Positions 36,560-45,608 of a stretch of DNA of 64,000 bases are shown in pieces. How positions within the stretch are numbered: the first letter of the stretch is position 1; each line of letters starts with the position of its first letter. The notes under the pieces are model-generated. The model did no database searches and had not been told where the DNA came from. It saw only the letters and a list, made by a program, of their open reading frames with translations. The stretch lies in the NCBI GenBank assembly GCA_963736575.1, contig CAVTPD010000001.1, positions 868,001 through 932,000 of the forward strand, in the 5' to 3' direction. The position numbers and the translations under genes are program-made. This DNA comes from CAVTPD01 sp963736575. Its GTDB lineage: Bacteria > Bacteroidota > Bacteroidia > Cytophagales > JAAEPT01.

Positions 36560-37711
36560 ATGTCGGATTTTAAAGATCATTTCTACAACGACTTTAAATT
36601 AGGTGTTTTAGGTGGTGGCCAGTTGGGCCGAATGTTAATTCAGTCTTGTGTTAACTTTAATGTGTCAACAAGTGTGTTAGATCCAGATAGCCAAGCACCT
36701 TGCAGTGGGTTTTCTAACGAGTTTAAAAAAGGAACCTTACAAGATTTTGAAACCGTTTACCAATTTGGTAAAAGCGTAGATCTTTTAACTATAGAAATTG
36801 AAAACGTAAATGTAGAGGCCTTAAAAAAATTGCAAGAAGAAGGCGTTGCTGTTTATCCGCAAGCAGAAGTAATAGAGCTTATTCAGGATAAAAGAACCCA
36901 AAAGCAGTTTTACAAAGAAAAAGGCATACCCACTTCAGACTTCGTTTTAATAGACAATAAAGAAGAAATTAAAAACCATGTAGACTTTTTACCGGCCTTC
37001 CAGAAAATGGGTAAAGGCGGTTATGATGGTGGCGGAGTTCAGAAAATTTCTTCTCTAGCCGATTTAGATAAAGCATTCAACGCGCCAAGTTTGTTAGAAA
37101 AAGCCGTTGATTTTGAAAAAGAAATTGCCGTTATCGCTGCCCGTAATTCAAAAGGAGAAGTAAGCACCTTTCCGGCAGTAGAAATGGTTTTCCATCACGA
37201 ATTTAATCTGGTAGATTATTTAATTGCTCCGGCAGCTATTTCACTAGAGATTGAAAAAGAAGCCCAAGCCTTGGCCAAAAAAGTAGCCGAAAGCTTTGGA
37301 ATAGTAGGTGTTTTAGCGGTAGAACTTTTCTTAACCAAAGACGGAAAGTTATTGGTTAATGAAGTGGCACCTCGCCCCCATAACTCGGGTCACCAAACTA
37401 TAAACGCTAATTTCACATCCCAATACGAACAGCATTTACGTTCAATTTTAGGCTTGCCATTGGGCTCAACGGCTATTAAAAAACCGTCTGCTATGGTAAA
37501 TTTAATTGGTGAAGAAGGGTTTAATGGCCCAGCCAAATACCAAGGTTTAGATGATATTTTAAAAGTAGAGGGCCTAAGTCTTTTCTTATACGGAAAGAAA
37601 ATAACCAAACCGCATCGTAAAATGGGGCATGTTACCATTGTAGATGACAACATAGAACGGTTGAAAGAAAAAGTAGAGTTTGTTAAAAAAACCATAAAAG
37701 TAATCTCATGA
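36560..37711 (+). CDS. purK: 5-(carboxyamino)imidazole ribonucleotide synthase PurK
   Basis: 383 aa ATP-grasp enzyme. N-terminal GVLGGGQLGRMLIQ, then LLTIEIENVNVEAL, the ATP-grasp core KMGKGGYDGGGVQKI, a catalytic FEKEIAVIAARN strand, and the C-terminal VNEVAPRPHNSGH motif typical of PurK. It carboxylates AIR to N5-CAIR with ATP and bicarbonate in purine synthesis. The stop overlaps the purE ATG by four bases (ATGA), so the two-step carboxylation enzymes are translationally coupled. Confidence 0.96.
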   Translation: MSDFKDHFYNDFKLGVLGGGQLGRMLIQSCVNFNVSTSVLDPDSQAPCSGFSNEFKKGTLQDFETVYQFGKSVDLLTIEIENVNVEALKKLQEEGVAVYPQAEVIELIQDKRTQKQFYKEKGIPTSDFVLIDNKEEIKNHVDFLPAFQKMGKGGYDGGGVQKISSLADLDKAFNAPSLLEKAVDFEKEIAVIAARNSKGEVSTFPAVEMVFHHEFNLVDYLIAPAAISLEIEKEAQALAKKVAESFGIVGVLAVELFLTKDGKLLVNEVAPRPHNSGHQTINANFTSQYEQHLRSILGLPLGSTAIKKPSAMVNLIGEEGFNGPAKYQGLDDILKVEGLSLFLYGKKITKPHRKMGHVTIVDDNIERLKEKVEFVKKTIKVIS

Positions 37712-38217
37712 GCCAAGCTAAGGTTGGAATAATAATGGGTAGCAAGTCCGATTTACCCGTAATGTCTAAGGCCGCAGAAGCATTAGAAGAATTAGGAGTA
37801 GCGTTCGAATTAACAGTAGTTTCGGCACACAGAACACCAGACCGTTTGATGGATTATGCGAAAGGGGCTCATGAAAAAGGACTGAAAGTAATTATTGCCG
37901 GTGCTGGCGGCGCAGCTCATTTGCCGGGTATGGTAGCTTCTATGACAGCTATTCCCGTGATTGGTGTTCCTGTAAAATCCAGTAATTCTATTGATGGTTG
38001 GGACTCTATTTTATCTATTTTGCAAATGCCAGGCGGAGTTCCTGTGGCAACAGTGGCTCTAGATGGTGCAAAAAATGCAGGTTTATTAGCGGCTAAAATT
38101 TTAGCTTCTTCAGACGAAGCCTTGTACCAAAAATTAGTGGATTACAAAGAGGAGATGAAGAATACAGTCCTAAAATCTGTTGAAGAAATAGAAAAACACG
38201 GGTATAAGAATGTTTAA
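37708..38217 (+). CDS. purE: N5-carboxyaminoimidazole ribonucleotide mutase PurE
   Basis: 169 aa, the class I PurE size. Hallmarks: VGIIMGSKSDLPVM, VVSAHRTPDRL (the SAHRTP CO2-handling motif), IIAGAGGAAHLPGMVAS, PVIGVPVKSSNSIDGWDSILSILQMPGGVPVATVALDGAKNAGLLAAKIL. It converts N5-CAIR to 4-carboxy-AIR. Coupled to purK by a 4-base overlap; the rpoD promoter region follows 117 bases later. Confidence 0.97.
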   Translation: MSQAKVGIIMGSKSDLPVMSKAAEALEELGVAFELTVVSAHRTPDRLMDYAKGAHEKGLKVIIAGAGGAAHLPGMVASMTAIPVIGVPVKSSNSIDGWDSILSILQMPGGVPVATVALDGAKNAGLLAAKILASSDEALYQKLVDYKEEMKNTVLKSVEEIEKHGYKNV

Positions 38218-38255
38218 ACATGCTTTAATTTTACGTATTTCTGCGTAATATTTTA

Positions 38256-38285
38256 TTGTGGGGAACAATTTTATTCGTAATTTCG
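38256..38285 (+). promoter_or_regulatory. Candidate rpoD promoter
   Basis: TTG (38256-38258), 19 bases, then TAATTTCG (38278-38285), one mismatch from TAnnTTTG. Spacing fits the Bacteroidota -33/-7 promoter, with the ATG 49 bases downstream. Confidence 0.35.
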
Positions 38286-38334
38286 AGCATTATTTCAAGT
38301 AGTATATCCTTTATAAATCTCTCCTAAATTTTCT

Positions 38335-39198
38335 ATGAGACAGTTAAAAATCAGCAAGCAGATTACCAACAGGGAATCTCAGTCAATAGACAAGTATCTT
38401 CATGAGATCTCCAAAGTAGACCTGATTACAGCTCAAGAAGAAGTTGAACTAGCCAGAAGAATCCGAGAAGGCGATCAGATGGCTCTTGAAAAATTGACCA
38501 AAGCCAACTTACGTTTCGTAGTATCGGTAGCAAAACAATACCAAGGGCAAGGACTACCTTTGAATGACCTAATTAATGAAGGTAATTTAGGACTAGTAAA
38601 AGCAGCACAAAAATTTGATGAAACCAGAGGGTTTAAATTTATCTCTTATGCCGTATGGTGGATTCGTCAATCAATATTACAAGCTATTGCAGAGCAATCT
38701 CGTGTAGTACGTGTTCCTTTAAACCGTACAGGTGAATTTAGAAAAACATTAAAAGTGTTTTCTGAATTAGAACAACGTTTTAACCGTGAACCAACTCCGG
38801 AAGAGATAGCCGAAGAGATGGAAGTTTCTGTAAAAGAAGTTCGTGACTCTTTAAATTTAGCAAAGAAGCACGTTTCTATGGATGCTCCAATGATTCAGGG
38901 GGAAGAAAACAGTCTTTTAGATGTGTTGGAAAACGGTAACGAAAGAGATCCAGATGAAGGATTATTCGATTCTGCTTTAAGAACAGATTTAAGAAGAGTT
39001 TTAGATCACTTACCAGAAAGAAATGCAGAAGTTATTCGTCTTTACTACGGTTTAGATGGACAAGAACCAATGACACTAGAAGATATTGGTGCGAAATACA
39101 ACTTAACTCGTGAGCGTGTAAGACAGCTTAAAGAAAAAGGGTTAAGCAAACTTCGTAAAGAAACAATGAACAAATCGCTTAAAGCATATTTAGGATAG
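38335..39198 (+). CDS. rpoD: Primary sigma factor RpoD/SigA
   Basis: 287 aa, the short form typical of Bacteroidota, without the long region 1.1 of proteobacteria. It starts MRQLKISKQITNRES; region 1.2 (IDKYLHEISKVDLITAQEEVELARRI), region 2 (LTKANLRFVVSVAKQYQGQGLPLNDLINEGNLGLVKAAQKFD, FKFISYAVWWIRQSILQAI), region 3 (REPTPEEIAEEM), and region 4 (LPERNAEVIRLYYGLDG, TLEDIGAKYNLTRERVRQLKEKGLSKLR) are all intact. It directs RNA polymerase to the TTTG/TAnnTTTG promoters of housekeeping genes. Monocistronic, with a strong terminator. Confidence 0.97.
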   Translation: MRQLKISKQITNRESQSIDKYLHEISKVDLITAQEEVELARRIREGDQMALEKLTKANLRFVVSVAKQYQGQGLPLNDLINEGNLGLVKAAQKFDETRGFKFISYAVWWIRQSILQAIAEQSRVVRVPLNRTGEFRKTLKVFSELEQRFNREPTPEEIAEEMEVSVKEVRDSLNLAKKHVSMDAPMIQGEENSLLDVLENGNERDPDEGLFDSALRTDLRRVLDHLPERNAEVIRLYYGLDGQEPMTLEDIGAKYNLTRERVRQLKEKGLSKLRKETMNKSLKAYLG

Positions 39199-39205
39199 AT
39201 TAACC

Positions 39206-39233
39206 AAAGCCTCCCAACAAGGAGGCTTTTTTA
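39206..39233 (+). terminator. Intrinsic terminator of rpoD
   Basis: Perfect 9-bp stem AAAGCCTCC / GGAGGCTTT (39206-39214 with 39221-39229), 6-base loop and a T run. Lies 7 bases after the rpoD stop. Confidence 0.85.
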
Positions 39234-39246
39234 TTTCTCATTTTTA

Positions 39247-39492
39247 ATGAAAGACATCACTTCGTCCCAACTTTCATTGAGAAACGGACAAGATAAACCC
39301 GAAATTTGGATCGCTTTTAAAGGTATAGTTTATGATGTTACTACTTCCAAATACTGGAAAAATGGTAAACATTATGAACATTGGGCGGGCCAAGATCTAA
39401 CAAAAGAGTTAAAAGACGCTCCACACACCCATTATGTGTTTGATAAATTAGATGTTATTGGTAAATTGATAGGCTATGATATTGATTGCTGA
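39247..39492 (+). CDS. Cytochrome b5-like heme-binding domain protein
   Basis: 81 aa, a single cytochrome b5-type domain: SLRNGQDKPEIWIAFKGIVYDVTTSKYWKNGKHYEHWAGQDLT followed by APHTHYVFDKLDVIGKL. The two histidine-bearing loops (KHYEHWAG and HTHYVF) are where heme ligands sit in this compact subgroup. No signal peptide or membrane anchor, so it is probably cytoplasmic. Electron transfer or ligand binding is possible. Its 3' end overlaps the following kinase gene by 17 bases. Confidence 0.82.
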   Translation: MKDITSSQLSLRNGQDKPEIWIAFKGIVYDVTTSKYWKNGKHYEHWAGQDLTKELKDAPHTHYVFDKLDVIGKLIGYDIDC

Positions 39493-40315
39493 GAGTGGGG
39501 CTACTAAAACTGACTGGCGTTTAATAGAGGAGTCTGGAGCTGTTGAGACGGATTCAACTGTTGGGATTAATCCATTCCACCAGTCTAAAGACGAGATTAT
39601 ACAAATAGTTAGTACAGGTAAGTACAAAGAAAAAGCCGATTCTATTAAGAAGGTTTTTTATTATGGGGCGGGTTGTAATTACCCAGACCAAGTAATTAAG
39701 GTAGAAAATGCCATAAAACATTTTTACCCTAAGTCAGACGTGTATGTTACTCATGATCTTTTGGCGGCAGCAAGAGCTTCTTGCGGTACAGAAGAAGGCG
39801 TAGCATGTATTTTGGGTACAGGTTCTAATTCTTGTTTATACAATGGAAGGCAAATTATTGCTACCAGCCCATCTTTAGGATATATTTTAGGTGACGAAGG
39901 TAGTGGTGCTTACATGGGTAAGAAGCTAATCACAGATTTTGTGTTTAAGAAAGTACCGGAATCTCTTTGGAAAGCTTTAACAGAAGAATATAATTTAAGC
40001 ATAGGTGAGGTTTTAGATAGAATCTATTCTAGAAATTCGCCAAATGTATATTTAGCTTCTTTTTCTCCTTTTATAAAAGCGAACATAGAACATCCTTATA
40101 TGCACGGTTTGGTGTATGAGGCTTTGTATGAATTTGTAAACAGACATGTTTTAAGCTACAATAAAAAAGATGTTAAAATTAATTTTGTGGGGTCTGTTGC
40201 CTATGCATTCGAAGATATTTTGCAAACGGTAATAGAAGACAATGGATTAGTTTTTGGCAAAGTAGTAAAAAATCCTATTTCGGGCTTAGTGAAATTCCAT
40301 CAACAGACACGTTAA
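39476..40315 (+). CDS. BadF/BadG-family sugar kinase, probable MurNAc or GlcNAc kinase
   Basis: 279 aa. ASKHA ATPase fold: MILIAESGATKTDWRLIE (phosphate-1), the GIGCNYP-like YGAGCNYPDQ, ACILGTGSNSCLYNG (phosphate-2/sugar loop), YILGDEGSGAYMGKKLI and KINFVGSVAYAFEDIL (adenosine motif). Such kinases phosphorylate N-acetylglucosamine or N-acetylmuramic acid. MurQ follows 2 bases downstream, and in Tannerella a BadF-family kinase next to murQ (MurK) phosphorylates MurNAc, so a cell-wall recycling role is the best inference. Overlaps the cytochrome b5 gene by 17 bases. Confidence 0.85.
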   Translation: MILIAESGATKTDWRLIEESGAVETDSTVGINPFHQSKDEIIQIVSTGKYKEKADSIKKVFYYGAGCNYPDQVIKVENAIKHFYPKSDVYVTHDLLAAARASCGTEEGVACILGTGSNSCLYNGRQIIATSPSLGYILGDEGSGAYMGKKLITDFVFKKVPESLWKALTEEYNLSIGEVLDRIYSRNSPNVYLASFSPFIKANIEHPYMHGLVYEALYEFVNRHVLSYNKKDVKINFVGSVAYAFEDILQTVIEDNGLVFGKVVKNPISGLVKFHQQTR

Positions 40316-40317
40316 TT

Positions 40318-41124
40318 ATGTCGGTAACAGAAAGCAGTTCGGGTTATGATGATCTAGAGAAAAAAACTACCAAAGAAATTCTAGAGAACATTAATTCCGA
40401 AGATAAAACTGTTCCTCTAGCGGTAGAGAAATCAATCCCCCAAATAGAAATTCTTGTTAATAATATTGTTGACCGTATGTTAGCAGGCGGCCGTCTTTTT
40501 TATATTGGTGCCGGTACAAGCGGACGGTTAGGGATTGTAGATGCTTCTGAATGCCCACCAACTTATGGCGTTCCACATGGTTTGGTTGTTGGTATTATTG
40601 CCGGTGGTGACAGCGCTATTCGTAAAGCAGTAGAATTTGCCGAAGACGATGAAAACCAAGCTTGGAAAGATCTTACTGAATACTCTATTAACGATAAAGA
40701 TACCGTAATTGGTATTGCTGCATCTGGAAGAACACCATATGTAATAGGCGGTTTAAAAAGCTGTAATAACAATAATATTTTAACAGGATGCATTACCTGT
40801 AATCCTGAATCTGCTTTGGCGGCAAGCGCTCAAAACCCGATCACCGTAATAGTTGGCCCAGAATACGTGACTGGTTCTACCCGAATGAAAGCCGGTACCG
40901 CTCAAAAACTGGTACTGAATATGATTTCAACTTCGGTAATGATAAAACTGGGGAGGGTACGTGGTAACAAAATGGTAGACATGCAATTGAGTAATCTTAA
41001 GTTGGTAGACCGCGGCACTAAAATGGTAATGGAAGAAACAGGCTTAGATTACGATACCGCTAAAGAACTTTTACATAAACACGGTAGTGTAAGAGCCGCA
41101 GTTGATTCTTTAGGAGATTTTTAA
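40318..41124 (+). CDS. murQ: N-acetylmuramic acid 6-phosphate etherase MurQ
   Basis: 268 aa, near the family's shorter length. SIS-domain etherase motifs: GGRLFYIGAGTSGRLGIVDASECPPTYG, IAGGDSAIRKAVEFAEDDE, VIGIAASGRTPYVIGGL, and the catalytic region VGPEYVTGSTRMKAGTAQKLVLNMIST. The C-terminal helices (NLKLVDRGTKMVMEETGLDYDTAKELLHKHGSVRAAV) are also typical. It cleaves the lactyl ether of MurNAc-6P to give GlcNAc-6P and D-lactate in wall recycling. Second gene after the BadF-type kinase with only 2 bases between. Confidence 0.95.
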   Translation: MSVTESSSGYDDLEKKTTKEILENINSEDKTVPLAVEKSIPQIEILVNNIVDRMLAGGRLFYIGAGTSGRLGIVDASECPPTYGVPHGLVVGIIAGGDSAIRKAVEFAEDDENQAWKDLTEYSINDKDTVIGIAASGRTPYVIGGLKSCNNNNILTGCITCNPESALAASAQNPITVIVGPEYVTGSTRMKAGTAQKLVLNMISTSVMIKLGRVRGNKMVDMQLSNLKLVDRGTKMVMEETGLDYDTAKELLHKHGSVRAAVDSLGDF

Positions 41125-41195
41125 AAATAATGCACAAAAAAACCATCACTTTATTAGCAATGGCTTTTAGTTGAATTGTTTAAGTTTTATTAGAA

Positions 41196-41915
41196 TTAAC
41201 TCTGATAGGTAGATCTAAAACTACCCGTATGGTTAGCCACCATTTGTTGCGAAACACTTCTTGGTTTTTGAGTTTTGCTGTAATTGTCTAAGAGTTGGGT
41301 GATTTCATAGTCGTTCATATGGGTAAAGGTTTCGTAAACTTGGCCAATCGCATAAAAATTATCCGGTTGTTGAAGTACAATGGTTTCGTCGGCAATTTCT
41401 GCAATCTTTTTCACGTATAAATAACCGCCAACAGGGGAGGCTACAATCACTTTTGCTGCTTTTCTTTTTCTACAAAGATTTACCGCCGTAACAAACGTAG
41501 TGTTAGAACAGATACCATCATCTATAAGTATAATGGTTCGGTTTTGCATCTTGGGTAAGGGTTTACCGTTCCTAAACCGCTGTACAGAATCTTGGATATC
41601 ACAAGATTCGCTTTCTACTAAATTTTGTAATTCGGGTTCGTTAACAATAGAACCAGACGATGGGAAAAAAATTTGACCTTCTTCAGCAATGGCACCAGTA
41701 GTGAACTCTTTGTTGTAGCAGGTTCGTACTTTTTTGGCGATTAGGAAGGATAATTCGGCGTTAAGTTTTTTAGCCACTTCGTCGGCAACTTCTACGCCGC
41801 CGCAAGAAAGGCCTAGTACTAAAATGTTTTGATGTGTGAATTTCTCACTTAAAAGATGGGCTAGTTGTATGCCGGCATCTTTCCGGTTCATGAAGTTGGT
41901 CTTCGATTCTAACAT
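41196..41915 (-). CDS. Phosphoribosyltransferase-domain protein
   Basis: 239 aa. A PRTase type I fold: FMNRKDAGIQLAHLLSEKF at the start (as in the ComF/PRTase domains fused to dienelactone hydrolases), LSCGGVEVADEVAKKLNAEL, KKVRTCYNKEFTTGAIAEEG, and the PRPP loop TIILIDDGICSNTTFVTAV, a variant of VDDGIATGAT. The C-terminal part (YETFTHMNDYEITQLLDNY) matches the family. Stand-alone members are uncharacterised; nucleobase salvage cannot be claimed. Convergent with murQ. Confidence 0.85.
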   Translation of the reverse strand: MLESKTNFMNRKDAGIQLAHLLSEKFTHQNILVLGLSCGGVEVADEVAKKLNAELSFLIAKKVRTCYNKEFTTGAIAEEGQIFFPSSGSIVNEPELQNLVESESCDIQDSVQRFRNGKPLPKMQNRTIILIDDGICSNTTFVTAVNLCRKRKAAKVIVASPVGGYLYVKKIAEIADETIVLQQPDNFYAIGQVYETFTHMNDYEITQLLDNYSKTQKPRSVSQQMVANHTGSFRSTYQS

Positions 41916-42249
41916 ACGCTTAGTGGTTAAGGGCTTACTTTTAATAAGTGTTGAATGTGTGATTCTTACCTTAGTTGTTATACCTGAAGTACACAGCGTG
42001 TACAGGTTCCGTAGCTTAAGCGCGCGTCAATTATGTGTTAATGCTAAGTTAAGAGCTTTGTTTACAAATCCTACTGAATTGGGTTTTTCTGTGTTGTTTC
42101 TTTAGAATAAAAAGGTTTAGATAGGAGGATTGTATTTATAGATGTAAAAATACTTCTCTTTTTACTTAGAGATTAGTGGTTGAAATCAATAAATAACAAT
42201 TGGTTTGTCAGGCTTTTAAGCTAAACAAACCAATCGCCCCGACCTATTT
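41916..42249. other. 334-bp intergenic region
   Basis: Holds the promoter side of the phosphoribosyltransferase gene and, at 42199-42234, a strong hairpin that ends the - strand phosphatase gene (listed separately). No coding sequence is credible. Confidence 0.5.
42199..42234 (-). terminator. Terminator of the SpoIIE-sensor gene
   Basis: Perfect 10-bp stem ATTGGTTTGT / ACAAACCAAT (42199-42208 with 42225-42234), with a smaller inner GCTT/AAGC pairing in the loop. On the - strand it is followed by a T-rich stretch (TGTTATTTATT). Fifteen bases beyond the stop at 42250. Confidence 0.65.
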
Positions 42250-45200
42250 TTAAAACCGAATACCGAATAATAAGATGTCATCCGTTTGCGGGTATTCACC
42301 TTGCCATTCAGTTAGTGAAGAATCTAACGCTTTATGAATAACGTCTAAAGGTTTTCCGGCCGTATCAACAACAATTTCTTTAATGTTTTTCGGCCCAAAT
42401 TTACGGTTCTTTGGTCCACCAAATTGATCTGGGAAACCGTCAGAGAAGAAGAAGATGGTGTCACCTTCATTCATAGTTAATTCTGTGCAAGTAAAATTGG
42501 TTTTGTTCCTGAACGCAGAACCACCCCCAACCGGGAATTTATCGCCTTTGTATTCTTCTAATTCTCCATTGTTTCTAATTACATATACTGGGCGGTGCGC
42601 TCCGGCATATTGAAGTTTTTTGTTTTTTAAGTCAATGCGGCAAAGTCCCATGTCCATACCGTCTTTAATTTTAGAATCTTCAGAATTCTGACGGAAAGCT
42701 TCGGTTACCAGCATATCAAGTTCGTCCATAATTTCACCTGCTTGGGTAAGCTTAGAAGCTTTAATAGCATGGTTTAATAAGAAGTACCCCACAAATGAGA
42801 TCATGGCACCTGGTACACCGTGTCCAGTACAGTCTACGCCCGCCAAGTAAATAATGTCGTCTTCTACATGCAACCAAGGGAAGTCACCACTTACCACGTC
42901 TTTCGGTTTAAAAATCATGAAAGAGTTTGGCAGGTGGTCTTGAATAATTTCGGCACTTGGAATAATGGTTCCTTGTATACTTTTAGCGTAGTTAATACTT
43001 TCTTCAATCTTTTTGTTCTTCAGCTGAATTTCTTGTTCAATACGTTTTCTATCGGTAATGTCATGGGCTACCACCAACACCGATTCAATTTCCATATCAT
43101 CATTAAATTCAGGAATACCCGTAAACAAGAAGAAGAGTTGGTTGCCTTCGTAATCTAATATTTCGTGTTCGCTGTGCGCATTTCTTCGGCTTCTTAAAAC
43201 GGCATCTAATATGTCTTTATATGCGGTTTTAATGGTGTCATCTAATTCACATTGGTCAACCGTTTTGTTAACAAAGTTGTAACTTTTAAGACCACTAAAA
43301 CGGCTAATGGTGGGGTTAAGGTAAAAGAATACTTCATCTGTTGAAATACGTGTAATAATGTCTAACGAGTTCTCAGATAAGGCTTGCATCTGGCCACGTT
43401 TTTTCTCTTCTTCTTCTGCTTTTTTCCGAACGGTAATATCGGTTAAATTCAATACAATCCCTTTAATGGCAGGGTCTTCTAAAAAGTTACGTGCAGAAAC
43501 TTCAACCCAAACAGGTGTTTTGTTTTCTTTCACAAAGCGCATCTGTACGGTAAGAATTTCAGTAGGTTTATTAAGTAAGTCAACAAATAGATTTTCAATC
43601 TTACCTTGGTCTTCTTCTAAAATGTATTCGGTAATTTCTTCGTCAATTAAGTCTTCTACGCCGTAGCCTAATATCTTTTGAATGTTTGGGCTTAAATAAC
43701 TGAAATAACCCATAGTATCGGTTATGGCAATTACTTCGGAAGCATTTTCTAACAGTGCTTGTAATTTGTTTTGTGCATTAGAAACGTCTTCTAGTAAGTT
43801 TTCGGTTTTTTTGTTCAGCTGAACACTGTAAAGGGTTTGTGCAATAATTTCGGAGATTTCCTCAATGAAAGCCAATTCTCTTTTGCTAAATGTTTTGTCT
43901 GCATTGCATTCTAGAACCCCAATTAACATGTTGTTAGAGAGGAGAGGGTAAAACAAGGCCGATTGAGGTGGAGGTGTATCTTTTAAACCCGATTTAATGT
44001 AATCGTAATCTTTAGGGAATTCAGTAAAAAGACTTTCTTTTCTTTCGAAAGCAGTTTTACCTACTAAGCCTTGCCCAACTTTTAAATACTTCTCTTCAAA
44101 CTTTTTCTTTCCGTAAGCATACGCCGAAAGGAGTTCTATTTGTGGTAGACGATTTTCGTAAAATAAATAAATGCTAGTTTGTCGGCCTTCTATTTTGTTG
44201 GTAATGTATTCTGTTAGGGCATCACCTAATTCGGATATATTATTTTCGGAACGTAAAATACTAGAAAGTTCTGCTACACCAGAAACCACCCAATTGTTTA
44301 CTGCATCTTGGTTGTTAACGTCTTCAATACGGTTGTTAAGACCAATTAAAGCATGGGCCAACACGTCTTTTTCATCTAAGGCTTTAAGTTCTTCTGTTTT
44401 TTTATCTTGGTTACCAATATTTAAGGTATAATTGGCTAATTCCTTTATTCGGTTGGCCATGTTGTTTACATCCATTGATAGTTTTCCTATGGTGTCACCG
44501 CTACCAGTGTCTAATTTTTCAGGAACAATACCTAAAGAAAGACGTCTTACAGAGTCACGCACAGAATCAATGTACACACGGATAAGCTTAAAGAAAATGA
44601 AGCCCAAACTTAAAGCTATTAAAACACCACCAATCCATTTTATTACTAGTATTATGTAGAGGCTATTTAAGATTTTATAAGCTTCCTCTCTATCTAAGCT
44701 TACTATAATGCCAGCGTTTAGTACATCTACAGGCTCCCAGAAATACAAACATTCTTGGTTTTTTAAAGACCCCGACTTTGCAATTTTAAATCCAGTATTT
44801 CCTGTAGAAGCCAAGGTAAAAGGCCTTTCGGTAGAAAGAGTCTCTACTGTTGCGGTGCTGTCTTTATAGTCAGAATTATACAACACCTCAATTTTAGTGT
44901 TATTAATGCGCCTCACTATTTTTATCTTTCCGCTCTCTCCAAAGTTTATCATGTTATCTATAGACAACTGAAGAAGTTTTTTTACGTCTACTTTGGCAAT
45001 TATAAAACCGACAACTTTCTTGTCTAAGAGTATAGGTTCCGAAACAAAAACAAAATGGCCTTTGTGTGATTTAATGATTTGAGTTACCACAGAACCATTA
45101 CGCATAGCATAAAGCTGAGGCGCTACAAATTGTTTTAAACTTTCGGTGGTAGGGTGTATGCTTTTACCAATCGATAGATTTTCGTCGGTTAAGTAAATGT

Positions 45201-45501
45201 TTTCTATAGGAAGGTCTGTAATGTAATGCTCTAGCTCAAAATTTAATACGCTTGGGTCGCCAGAATATAACAATTGGCCAGAGGGAACAAGGGCTTTAAG
45301 CGCGGTTTGTATGTGGTCAAAAGAGGCGTTAATGTTATGGACTTCAACGTCTGAAACTAAATGAAGTTCTTCCTCATATTTACTGTTTACAATTTCGCTT
45401 TGTTTGGAATAGGTGAGCAGTATTTCTACAACTATATCGGCAAAGGTGATGAATAAAACCAGAGAGAATATTTTAGTTTTAAGGCTTAACCTTTTAATCA
45501 T
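42250..45501 (-). CDS. Membrane sensor: Cache-HAMP-GAF-PAS-PAS-SpoIIE phosphatase
   Basis: 1083 aa. TM1 at about 9-29, a periplasmic sensor of about 245 residues with Cache-like features, TM2 at about 278-305 (WIGGVLIALSLGFIFF), a HAMP region to about 360, a GAF domain at about 400-555 (VGQGLVGKTAFERKESLF), coiled coil, two PAS domains at about 570-690 (ITDTMGYFSYLSPNIQKILGY) and 700-820, and a SpoIIE/PP2C output from about 860. The output has VSGDFPW, VDCTGHGVPGAMIS (about 888), DGMDMGLC and FFFSDGFPDQ, so the metal ligands look complete. It shares the SIEYAKSIQ-like linker with the gene at 8181. Divergent from the GAF/PAS gene at 45609. Confidence 0.88.
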   Translation of the reverse strand: MIKRLSLKTKIFSLVLFITFADIVVEILLTYSKQSEIVNSKYEEELHLVSDVEVHNINASFDHIQTALKALVPSGQLLYSGDPSVLNFELEHYITDLPIENIYLTDENLSIGKSIHPTTESLKQFVAPQLYAMRNGSVVTQIIKSHKGHFVFVSEPILLDKKVVGFIIAKVDVKKLLQLSIDNMINFGESGKIKIVRRINNTKIEVLYNSDYKDSTATVETLSTERPFTLASTGNTGFKIAKSGSLKNQECLYFWEPVDVLNAGIIVSLDREEAYKILNSLYIILVIKWIGGVLIALSLGFIFFKLIRVYIDSVRDSVRRLSLGIVPEKLDTGSGDTIGKLSMDVNNMANRIKELANYTLNIGNQDKKTEELKALDEKDVLAHALIGLNNRIEDVNNQDAVNNWVVSGVAELSSILRSENNISELGDALTEYITNKIEGRQTSIYLFYENRLPQIELLSAYAYGKKKFEEKYLKVGQGLVGKTAFERKESLFTEFPKDYDYIKSGLKDTPPPQSALFYPLLSNNMLIGVLECNADKTFSKRELAFIEEISEIIAQTLYSVQLNKKTENLLEDVSNAQNKLQALLENASEVIAITDTMGYFSYLSPNIQKILGYGVEDLIDEEITEYILEEDQGKIENLFVDLLNKPTEILTVQMRFVKENKTPVWVEVSARNFLEDPAIKGIVLNLTDITVRKKAEEEEKKRGQMQALSENSLDIITRISTDEVFFYLNPTISRFSGLKSYNFVNKTVDQCELDDTIKTAYKDILDAVLRSRRNAHSEHEILDYEGNQLFFLFTGIPEFNDDMEIESVLVVAHDITDRKRIEQEIQLKNKKIEESINYAKSIQGTIIPSAEIIQDHLPNSFMIFKPKDVVSGDFPWLHVEDDIIYLAGVDCTGHGVPGAMISFVGYFLLNHAIKASKLTQAGEIMDELDMLVTEAFRQNSEDSKIKDGMDMGLCRIDLKNKKLQYAGAHRPVYVIRNNGELEEYKGDKFPVGGGSAFRNKTNFTCTELTMNEGDTIFFFSDGFPDQFGGPKNRKFGPKNIKEIVVDTAGKPLDVIHKALDSSLTEWQGEYPQTDDILLFGIRF

Positions 45502-45608
45502 ATTGAGCGTTCTTTTTTTAAAAATCGAAAATTATCTTTTCAAGCGGAAACAAAATGCATAAATTGTGATTAACGTTTTGTTATTTATACTTCCTATAAA
45601 CCATTAAT

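Noticed and set aside
41130..41174. A 14-codon ORF after murQ starting like a signal peptide (MHKKTITLLAMAFS)
   Set aside because: Too short, no continuation in any frame; may be a decayed gene end but not supportable as a gene.
42820..44659. Open frames on the + strand opposite the SpoIIE-sensor gene
   Set aside because: They lie inside a well-supported coding gene on the other strand and show no family features; shadows of its codons.
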